Of a stretch of DNA of 64,000 bases, positions 58,284-64,000 are shown piece after piece. This DNA is from Pseudomonas gozinkensis. GTDB taxonomy: Bacteria; Pseudomonadota; Gammaproteobacteria; Pseudomonadales; Pseudomonadaceae. Position numbers and translations under genes: made by a program. Below the pieces are notes generated by a model. The model made no database searches. It saw only the letters and a list, made by a program, of their open reading frames with translations, and had not been told where the DNA came from. The stretch spans positions 6,066,001-6,130,000 of the forward strand of contig NZ_CP062253.1 of assembly GCF_014863585.1 (NCBI RefSeq), in the 5' to 3' direction. Numbering within the stretch: the stretch's first letter is position 1; each line of letters opens with the position of its first letter.

Positions 58284-58720
58284 TGGCCCTGCGCCTGATC
58301 CTCGGCTTCGACTACGGCACCAAACAGATCGGCGTGGCGGTCGGCCAGGTGATTACCGGCCAGGCCCGCGAACTGTGCACCTTGAAGGCGCAAAACGGTG
58401 TGCCGGACTGGAATCAGGTCGAAGCCCTGATAAAGGAATGGAAACCCGACGCCGTGGTGGTCGGCCTGCCGCTGAACATGGACGGCACGCCCAGCGAGAT
58501 GTGCGCCCGCGCCGAGAAATTCGCCCGGCGCCTCAACGGCCGCTTCAACCTGCCTTTCTATACCCACGACGAACGCCTGACGACCTTCGAAGCCAAGGGC
58601 GAGCGACTGGTGCGCGGCGGACAGAAAGGCAGCTACCGCGACAACCCGGTGGACGCCATCGCCGCCGCCCTGCTGCTGCAAGGCTGGCTCGACGAAAACA
58701 CCGCACTATTTGAATCCTGA
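58283..58720 (+). CDS. ruvX: Holliday junction resolvase-like nuclease RuvX (YqgF)
   Basis: 145 residues. RNase H-like fold: LILGFDYGTKQIGVAVG carries the first catalytic Asp, VVGLPLNMDGTPSEMC the middle segment, and DERLTTFEA with DNPVDAIAAALLLQ the last Asp. E. coli YqgF processes the 5' end of 16S rRNA precursor; resolvase activity has also been reported. It overlaps algH by one base and precedes pyrR by 81 bases. Confidence 0.94.
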   Translation: MALRLILGFDYGTKQIGVAVGQVITGQARELCTLKAQNGVPDWNQVEALIKEWKPDAVVVGLPLNMDGTPSEMCARAEKFARRLNGRFNLPFYTHDERLTTFEAKGERLVRGGQKGSYRDNPVDAIAAALLLQGWLDENTALFES

Positions 58721-58721
58721 C

Positions 58722-58746
58722 AAGCGCTACGGCGCTTTTCTTTTGG
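58722..58746 (+). terminator. Terminator-like hairpin after ruvX
   Basis: AAGCGC, TACG loop, GCGCTT, then TTCTTTT. The stem starts one base after the ruvX stop and precedes the pyrR leader hairpin. Confidence 0.65.
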
Positions 58747-58754
58747 TTACAACC

Positions 58755-58782
58755 CGAGCCCCGGTTCGCGAGAACCGGCTCG
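58755..58782 (+). promoter_or_regulatory. GNRA-capped hairpin in the pyrR leader
   Basis: CGAG-CC-CCGGTTC, loop GCGA, GAACCGGCTCG: an 11-pair stem with a two-base CC bulge and a GCGA tetraloop, ten bases before the pyrR Shine-Dalgarno (AAGGAG). A bulged hairpin before pyrR invites comparison with PyrR-binding loops, but no attenuator run of T follows. Confidence 0.4.
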
Positions 58783-58801
58783 ACCCCAAGAAGGAGCAAC
58801 C

Positions 58802-59305
58802 ATGAGCCTGCCCAATCCCGCCGATCTGATCAGCCAGATGGCGACCCGCCTCAAGGCGCACCTTGCCCAGCGTGAGATCAGCGAACCGCGTTACATCGGC
58901 ATCCGCACAGGCGGCGTCTGGGTCGCCCAGGCCCTGCTCGAAGAGCTGGGCAGCGACGCGCCATTGGGCACGCTGGATGTTTCCTTCTACCGCGACGACT
59001 TCAGCCAGAACGGCCTGCACCCGCAAGTGCGCCCGTCCGCCCTGCCCTTCGAAATCGAAGGCCAGCATCTGGTGCTGATCGACGACGTACTGATGAGCGG
59101 CCGGACCATTCGCGCCGCCATGAACGAACTGTTCGACTACGGCCGCCCGGCCAGCGTGACGCTGGTCTGCCTGCTGGACCTGGACGCCGGCGAACTGCCG
59201 ATCCGCCCGAACGTGGTCGGCGCGACCCTGTCGCTGGCCGCCCACGAGCGGGTCAAGCTGTCCGGGCCGGAGCTGGCCCTCGAACTGCAAGACCTTGCCC
59301 TTTAA
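58802..59305 (+). CDS. pyrR: PyrR, pyrimidine regulatory protein / uracil phosphoribosyltransferase
   Basis: 167 residues. PRTase type I fold: [31 protein letters not shown] (flexible loop) and the PRPP site [18 protein letters not shown] (about 95-113). In Gram-positive bacteria PyrR binds pyr mRNA; in Pseudomonas it is also reported to affect pyr gene expression, with the mechanism less clear. AAGGAG precedes the ATG. It starts the pyrR-pyrB-pyrC' unit with short gaps. Confidence 0.93.
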   Translation: MSLPNPADLISQMATRLKAHLAQREISEPRYIGIRTGGVWVAQALLEELGSDAPLGTLDVSFYRDDFSQNGLHPQVRPSALPFEIEGQHLVLIDDVLMSGRTIRAAMNELFDYGRPASVTLVCLLDLDAGELPIRPNVVGATLSLAAHERVKLSGPELALELQDLAL

Positions 59306-59332
59306 TCCGCCCTATTGAGAGTCCCCCTCGCG

Positions 59333-60337
59333 ATGACGCCTCTAGATACCAAGCGCCCGCTGCAGCTCAATGATCAGGGCCAGCTGCGCCACTTCCTCTC
59401 GCTCGACGGCCTGCGCCGCGAGTTGCTGACGGAAATCCTCGACACCGCCGACTCGTTCCTCGAAGTCGGTGCCCGGGCCGTGAAGAAGGTCCCGTTGTTG
59501 CGCGGCAAGACCGTGTGCAACGTGTTCTTCGAAAACTCGACCCGCACCCGCACCACCTTCGAACTGGCGGCCCAGCGGCTGTCGGCGGACGTGATCACCC
59601 TGAACGTGTCGACCTCGTCGGCCAGCAAGGGCGAAACCCTGCTCGACACCCTGCGCAACCTGGAAGCCATGGCCGCCGACATGTTCGTCGTTCGCCACGG
59701 TGACTCGGGCGCGGCACACTTCATCGCCGAACATGTCTGCCCGCAAGTGGCGATCATCAACGGCGGCGACGGCCGGCACGCGCACCCGACCCAGGGCATG
59801 CTCGACATGCTGACCATCCGCCGTCACAAGGGCGGCTTCGAGAACCTTTCGGTGGCCATCGTCGGCGACATCCTGCACTCGCGGGTGGCGCGCTCGAACA
59901 TGCTCGCCCTGAAGACCCTCGGCTGCCCGGACATCCGCGTGATCGCGCCGAAAACCCTGCTGCCAATCGGCATCGAGCAATACGGCGTGAAGGTCTACAC
60001 CGACATGACCGAAGGCCTCAAAGACGTCGACGTGGTGATCATGCTGCGCCTGCAGCGTGAGCGCATGACCGGCGGCCTGCTGCCGAGCGAAGGCGAGTTC
60101 TACCGCCTGTTCGGCCTGACCACCGCACGCCTGGCCGGCGCCAAACCCGATTGCATCGTCATGCACCCGGGGCCGATCAACCGTGGCGTGGAGATCGAGT
60201 CGGCAGTGGCCGACGGCCCGCACTCGGTCATTCTCAATCAAGTCACCTACGGCATCGCGATCCGTATGGCCGTGCTGTCCATGGCCATGAGCGGACAAAC
60301 AGCGCAGCGTCAATTCGAGCAGGAGAACGCCCAGTGA
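59333..60337 (+). CDS. pyrB: Aspartate carbamoyltransferase catalytic subunit
   Basis: 334 residues from the ATG at 59333 ([11 protein letters not shown]). It makes carbamoyl aspartate, the first committed step of pyrimidine synthesis. [19 protein letters not shown] contains the carbamoyl phosphate STRTR motif; [27 protein letters not shown] and MLRLQRERM follow. In Pseudomonas the enzyme is a dodecamer with the inactive dihydroorotase PyrC'. The stop overlaps the pyrC' start as GTGA. Confidence 0.97.
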   Translation: MTPLDTKRPLQLNDQGQLRHFLSLDGLRRELLTEILDTADSFLEVGARAVKKVPLLRGKTVCNVFFENSTRTRTTFELAAQRLSADVITLNVSTSSASKGETLLDTLRNLEAMAADMFVVRHGDSGAAHFIAEHVCPQVAIINGGDGRHAHPTQGMLDMLTIRRHKGGFENLSVAIVGDILHSRVARSNMLALKTLGCPDIRVIAPKTLLPIGIEQYGVKVYTDMTEGLKDVDVVIMLRLQRERMTGGLLPSEGEFYRLFGLTTARLAGAKPDCIVMHPGPINRGVEIESAVADGPHSVILNQVTYGIAIRMAVLSMAMSGQTAQRQFEQENAQ

Positions 60338-61605
60338 AGCTCAGCATTCTCGGCGCCCGCGTCATCGATCCAAGCAGCGGCCTGGATCAAATCACCGATA
60401 TTCACGTTGAAGCCTGCAAGATCGTCGCCCTCGGCGCTGCACCGGCCGGTTTCACCGCCGTCGAAACCATCGACGCCACAGGCCTGGTGGCCGCTCCGGG
60501 GCTGGTCGACCTCAACGTCGCCCTGCGCGAGCCGGGCTACAGCCGCAAAGGCACCATCGCCAGCGAAACCCGCGCTGCGGCGGCCGGTGGTGTGACCAGC
60601 CTGTGCTGCCCGCCGAAAACCAAACCGGTGCTCGACACCTCCGCCGTGGCCGAGCTGATCCTCGACCGCGCCCGCGAGGCCGGCAACACCAAGGTGTTCC
60701 CGATCGGTGCCCTGAGCAAAGGTCTGGATGGTGAACAGCTGGCCGAACTGGTTGCCCTGCGCGACGCCGGTTGTGTGGCGTTCGGCAACGGCCTCGAAAG
60801 CTTCCGCAACACCCGTACCCTGTGCCGGGCGCTGGATTACGCGGCGACCTTCGACCTGACGGTGATTTTCAACTCGCAGGATCACGACCTCGCCGACGGC
60901 GGCCTGGCCCACGAAGGCGCCACCGCCAGCTTCCTCGGCCTGCCGGGTATTCCGGAAACCGCTGAAACCGTGGCCCTCGCCCGGGATCTGCTGCTGGTCG
61001 AGCAGACCGGCGTGCGCGCGCACTTCAGCCAGCTGACCAGCGCTCGCGGCGTGGCCCTGATCGCTCAGGCTCAGGCCCGTGGTTTGAAAGTCACGGCGGA
61101 TGTTGCCCTGTATCAGCTGATCCTGACGGACGAAGCGCTGATCGACTTCAGCAGCCTGTACCACGTGCAACCGCCGCTGCGCACCCGCGCCGACCGCGAT
61201 GGTCTGCGTGAAGCGGTGAAGTCCGGCGTGGTCTCGGCCATTTCCAGCCATCACCAGCCCCATGAGCGCGATGCCAAACTGGCACCGTTTGGCGCGACCG
61301 AGCCGGGCATCAGCAGCGTCGAACTGCTGCTGCCGCTGGCGATGACGCTGGTCGAGGACGGTCTACTGGATCTTCCGACCCTGCTGGCCCGCCTGAGCGC
61401 CGGCCCGGCCGAGGCCCTGCGCCTGCCGGCGGGCAAACTGGTGGTGGGTGGCGCGGCGGATATCGTGCTGTTCGATCCGAAGGCTTCGACCGTTGCCGGC
61501 GAAACCTGGCTGTCGAAGGGCGAGAACTGCCCGTTCCTCGGCCATAGCCTGCCGGGTGTGGTGCGTTACACGCTGGTGGATGGCCGGATCAGCCATCAGG
61601 CTTGA
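60334..61605 (+). CDS. pyrC': Dihydroorotase-like subunit PyrC' (non-catalytic)
   Basis: 423 residues from the GTG at 60334, overlapping the pyrB stop by four bases, with AGGAG upstream. It has the dihydroorotase amidohydrolase fold, but the zinc motif of active enzymes (DxHxHxREPG) reads [10 protein letters not shown] here, so both His are lost. Other active-site His are replaced too ([21 protein letters not shown] retains only parts). It holds together the class A aspartate carbamoyltransferase dodecamer, as shown for Pseudomonas. An active dihydroorotase must be encoded elsewhere. Confidence 0.94.
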   Translation: MKLSILGARVIDPSSGLDQITDIHVEACKIVALGAAPAGFTAVETIDATGLVAAPGLVDLNVALREPGYSRKGTIASETRAAAAGGVTSLCCPPKTKPVLDTSAVAELILDRAREAGNTKVFPIGALSKGLDGEQLAELVALRDAGCVAFGNGLESFRNTRTLCRALDYAATFDLTVIFNSQDHDLADGGLAHEGATASFLGLPGIPETAETVALARDLLLVEQTGVRAHFSQLTSARGVALIAQAQARGLKVTADVALYQLILTDEALIDFSSLYHVQPPLRTRADRDGLREAVKSGVVSAISSHHQPHERDAKLAPFGATEPGISSVELLLPLAMTLVEDGLLDLPTLLARLSAGPAEALRLPAGKLVVGGAADIVLFDPKASTVAGETWLSKGENCPFLGHSLPGVVRYTLVDGRISHQA

Positions 61606-61621
61606 TACCGAGTTGCCCCCA

Positions 61622-61686
61622 ATCGCGAGCAAGCTCGCTCCCACAAGGTCACCACGAACCCTGTGGGAGCGAGCTTGCTCGCGAAG
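61622..61686. repeat. REP pair, GCGAGCTTGCTCGC type, inward arrangement
   Basis: ATCGCGAGCAAGCTCGCTCC from 61622 and GTGGGAGCGAGCTTGCTCGC from 61663, between the convergent stops of pyrC' and the TM2 gene, 18 bases apart. Confidence 0.85.
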
Positions 61687-61688
61687 CT

Positions 61689-62123
61689 TTATTGGAAGGC
61701 GCCCCGCCCTTCGGCGTTACGCACCGACACCTGATCGTTCAGCGTCCAGAAGTCATACAGCACCCCCAGAAAGAACAACCCGCCGGTCAGCAGATACACC
61801 ACCCCGCTGATCCACTTGCCCTGATACATCCGGTGCACGCCGAACGCGCCGAGGAAGGTCAGCAGAATCCACGCCACGTTGTACTCGATAGGGCCCGCGG
61901 CGAAACGCAGGTCGGCTTCGCGATCCATCGCCGGGATCAGGAACACGTCGATCAGCCAGCCGATCCCCAGCAACCCGAAGGTGAAAAACCAGATCGTGCC
62001 GGTTACCGGTTTGCCGTAATAGAAGCGGTGCGAGCCTGTGAAACCGAAAATCCACAACAGGTAGCCGATCACCTTGCTGTGGGTGTCTTTTTCCTTCACA
62101 CGGGGCAGCTGATAGCTGTTCAT
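61689..62123 (-). CDS. TM2-domain membrane protein
   Basis: 144 residues. Two TM2 modules: GYLLWIFGFTGSHRFYYGKPVTG with FGLLGIGWLIDVFLIP (about 19-65), and ILLTFLGAFGVHRMYQGKWISG with FFLGVLYDFWTLN (about 86-128). Each is a helix pair around a G-x-HR-x-Y-x-G-K loop. Family function is unknown. It is expected in the inner membrane. It diverges from the NlpC/P60 gene. Confidence 0.88.
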   Translation of the reverse strand: MNSYQLPRVKEKDTHSKVIGYLLWIFGFTGSHRFYYGKPVTGTIWFFTFGLLGIGWLIDVFLIPAMDREADLRFAAGPIEYNVAWILLTFLGAFGVHRMYQGKWISGVVYLLTGGLFFLGVLYDFWTLNDQVSVRNAEGRGAFQ

Positions 62124-62371
62124 TAAGACCTCGATTCACGCGATAGATAAATATTCTTTAATTCTTTGTGACTTTTTTACAGGTAGCCGACGTATGGCAA
62201 ATGCTACCGTGTCTCCCGTCAAAGCCTTATAGCACCGGACTTCTGTCCGACAATTGCGTCTTTTTGCCGCTTATTTGGTTCCGTTGGCACCCGATTGAAT
62301 CGACCAACGGCCTCGGAAGTGACAAAAAAGCTGTTATAAAGTTGCGCGCTAACACACAAGAGCCCTGCCTA

Positions 62372-62989
62372 ATGCGTCCATTTTTCAAGACATGGCTGAC
62401 CATTTGCCTATTAATGCCACTGGCCGCCCACGCCACCAATCGTGAGCAACGTCTTCCCAACGTTAACGGTTTCACCCCCAAATCCCATGCCTCTGCTCCT
62501 TCGAACAAAGGCAAACAGGTCAAACACACCACGCTGAGCAGCAACGGCCGCAGCAAGCTGGTGCCACCGATGGCGACCAAGGAAAGCAGCAACGTCCTCA
62601 GTCGCGCGGTAAACGTCCTCGGTACGCCATACCGTTGGGGCGGCAGCAGCCCGAGTAAAGGCTTCGACTGCAGCGGTCTGGTGAAATACGCGTTCAACGA
62701 CGCCACGTTCGACCTGCCACGCACCTCGAACGCCATGGCCAGCGGTCACGGCGAGAAAGTCGAACGCAAGGACCTGAAGCCGGGCGACCTGATTTTCTTC
62801 AACATCAAGAGCCGTCGGGTCAATCACGTTGCCATCTACCTGGGCAACGACCGTTTCATCCATGCGCCACGGCGCGGCAAGTCGGTGAGCATCGACACAC
62901 TGAACAAGCCGTACTGGGAAAAGCATTACGTCGTAGCCAAACGCGTATTGCCGAAGGAACAGGGGCAGATGCGCGTCGTTCAGCGCTGA
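62372..62989 (+). CDS. NlpC/P60 family cell-wall hydrolase
   Basis: 205 residues from the ATG at 62372; the frame is open upstream without a start. MRPFFKTWLTICLLMPLAAHA is a signal peptide. The C40 peptidase domain covers about 75-195: YRWGGSSPSKGFDCSGLVKYAF with the catalytic Cys, NHVAIYLGNDRFIHAP with the catalytic His and the third polar residue. It would cut peptide links of peptidoglycan in the periplasm. The region between (about 25-70) is an unstructured linker. Confidence 0.92.
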   Translation: MRPFFKTWLTICLLMPLAAHATNREQRLPNVNGFTPKSHASAPSNKGKQVKHTTLSSNGRSKLVPPMATKESSNVLSRAVNVLGTPYRWGGSSPSKGFDCSGLVKYAFNDATFDLPRTSNAMASGHGEKVERKDLKPGDLIFFNIKSRRVNHVAIYLGNDRFIHAPRRGKSVSIDTLNKPYWEKHYVVAKRVLPKEQGQMRVVQR

Positions 62990-62999
62990 AGCTGGCTCG

Positions 63000-63090
63000 T
63001 CCGCACGCTCTGCGTCCGCTTTGGGGCGCGGAGCGTCCCGGGCTGCATTCCCACGCGGACGGTTCGACGCCTCGACGTGGGAACGATCAG
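63000..63090. repeat. Dispersed Pseudomonas intergenic repeat
   Basis: Sequence with GTCCGCACGCTCTGCGTCCGC, GGGGCGCGGAGCGTCCCGGG and TTCCCACGCGGACGG, ending CGTGGGAACGATCAG. It contains short inverted repeats (CGGAGCGTCC type, and TTCCCACG with CGTGGGAA). This composition is familiar from many Pseudomonas intergenic gaps. Only one copy lies in the window. Confidence 0.55.
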
Positions 63091-63093
63091 AAC

Positions 63094-63127
63094 AAAAAAA
63101 TCGCAGCCCACGGGCTGCGATTTTTTT
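63094..63127 (-). terminator. Bidirectional terminator between the NlpC/P60 gene and pilT
   Basis: AAAAAAATCGCAGCCC, AC loop, GGGCTGCGATTTTTTT: strong stem with A and T runs, placed between convergent stop codons. Confidence 0.9.
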
Positions 63128-63129
63128 GT

Positions 63130-64000
63130 CTAGAAATTATCCGGCGTGCGCGCCTTTTCCCGCGCGTGCTCGCGGCTGATCAAGCCCTTGGTCACCAGAT
63201 CCTTCAGGCACATGTCGAGTGTCTGCATCCCCAGGGAGCCGCCGGTCTGTATCGCCGAATACATCTGCGCCACCTTGTCCTCGCGGATCAGGTTACGGAT
63301 CGCCGACGTGCCCAGCATGATTTCGTGCGCCGCCACCCGGCCGCCGCCGATCTTCTTGATCAGCGTCTGCGACACCACCGCCAGCAACGACTCCGAGAGC
63401 ATCGAGCGCACCATGGATTTCTCGTCTCCGGGAAACACGTCCACCACCCGGTCGATGGTCTTGGCCGCCGATGTGGTGTGCAGCGTGCCGAACACCAGGT
63501 GCCCGGTCTCGGCCGCCGTCAGCGCCAGGCGGATGGTTTCCAGATCACGCATCTCACCCACGAGGATCACATCCGGGTCTTCGCGCAGCGCTGACCGCAG
63601 CGCCGTAGCGAAACTGCGGGTATCGCGGTGGACTTCGCGCTGATTGATCAGGCATTTGCGCGATTCGTGGACGAATTCGATCGGATCTTCGATGGTCAGG
63701 ATGTGGTGATGGCGATGGGTGTTGAGGTAGTCGATCATCGCCGCCAGGGTCGTGGACTTGCCGGAGCCGGTCGGGCCGGTCACCAGCACCAGCCCCCGTG
63801 GCGCATCGGTGATCTTGCGAAAGACGTCACCCATGGCGAGGTCTTCCATGCTCAGCACTTTCGACGGGATGGTCCGGAACACCGCACCGGCGCCCCGGTT
63901 CTGGTTGAAGGCATTGACCCGGAAGCGCGCCACGCCGGGGACTTCGAAGGAAAAGTCGGTTTCCAGATGTTTCTCGAAGTCCACCCGCTGGGTGTCGTTC
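63130..64000 (-). CDS. pilT: Type IV pilus retraction ATPase PilT (5' end outside the window)
   Basis: The visible 289 residues cover most of the protein (usual length about 344); the N-terminus lies beyond base 64000. Walker A GPTGSGKST, the Asp box region (THRHHHILTIEDPIEF with the Glu), Walker B EDPDVILVGEMRDLET, and the His box HTTSAAKTIDRVVDVF are present. AIRNLIRE is the conserved C-terminal motif. PilT depolymerises pilin to retract pili. The absence of PilU-specific C-terminal features, and the pilT position downstream of the pyr cluster as in P. aeruginosa, support PilT. Confidence 0.95.
   Translation of the reverse strand, partial: NDTQRVDFEKHLETDFSFEVPGVARFRVNAFNQNRGAGAVFRTIPSKVLSMEDLAMGDVFRKITDAPRGLVLVTGPTGSGKSTTLAAMIDYLNTHRHHHILTIEDPIEFVHESRKCLINQREVHRDTRSFATALRSALREDPDVILVGEMRDLETIRLALTAAETGHLVFGTLHTTSAAKTIDRVVDVFPGDEKSMVRSMLSESLLAVVSQTLIKKIGGGRVAAHEIMLGTSAIRNLIREDKVAQMYSAIQTGGSLGMQTLDMCLKDLVTKGLISREHAREKARTPDNF

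Noticed and set aside
60334..61605. Active dihydroorotase
   Set aside because: The metal-binding HxH is replaced (DLNVA).

Overview
The window is bacterial chromosome from a Pseudomonas of the P. fluorescens/P. putida kind. Evidence for this is the high GC, the dispersed GTGGGAGC... REP elements, and gene orders also known from P. aeruginosa (fba-pgk-epd-tkt-metK; pilT...pyrC'-pyrB-pyrR-ruvX-algH-tonB3-gshB-pilGHIJ-chpA). I saw no rRNA, tRNA, CRISPR array, intact insertion sequence or prophage.

1-5.9 kb (accessory). The 3' end of a PL7 alginate lyase is followed by a structured leader and a DUF6124 gene. Then comes a visibly AT-rich block of four small unrecognised genes, a stretch with transposon-like remnants, and a hipBA toxin-antitoxin pair with a paired operator. 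5.9-14.7 kb (core carbon and methyl metabolism). On the minus strand run tkt, epd, pgk, two small lipoprotein genes and fba. On the plus strand run an ArsR-type regulator fused to a methyltransferase (probably SahR-like) and metK.

14.8-36.9 kb holds mostly single genes: ligB, DUF1090, cytochrome c', mltA, a MAPEG protein, two transporters, a Na+/H+ antiporter, an FNT channel and a thioesterase. Then come ahcY-metF behind an SAH riboswitch, a periplasmic binding protein, rhlE, a cytochrome b561/YceI pair, an amine oxidase with a Lys/Pro/Ala-rich tail, bioA, rsmE and hemolysin III. 37-45.3 kb is the complete malonate decarboxylase operon mdcABCDEGH with the transporter madLM, and the LysR gene mdcR at its far end. 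45.5-55.4 kb is the Pil-Chp chemosensory cluster (pilG, pilH, pilI, pilJ, chpA, chpC), with no gene for a CheR or CheB enzyme. 55.6-64 kb holds gshB, tonB3, algH, ruvX, pyrR, pyrB, pyrC', a TM2 protein, an NlpC/P60 hydrolase and the start-truncated pilT.

Three themes link the genes. The S-adenosylmethionine cycle appears at two loci (metK with its regulator; ahcY-metF with the riboswitch). Twitching motility appears at two loci (pil-chp-tonB3 and pilT). Malonate use is a self-contained ten-gene unit. The least explained parts are the AT-rich block at 1.0-3.9 kb and the leader of the DUF6124 gene.
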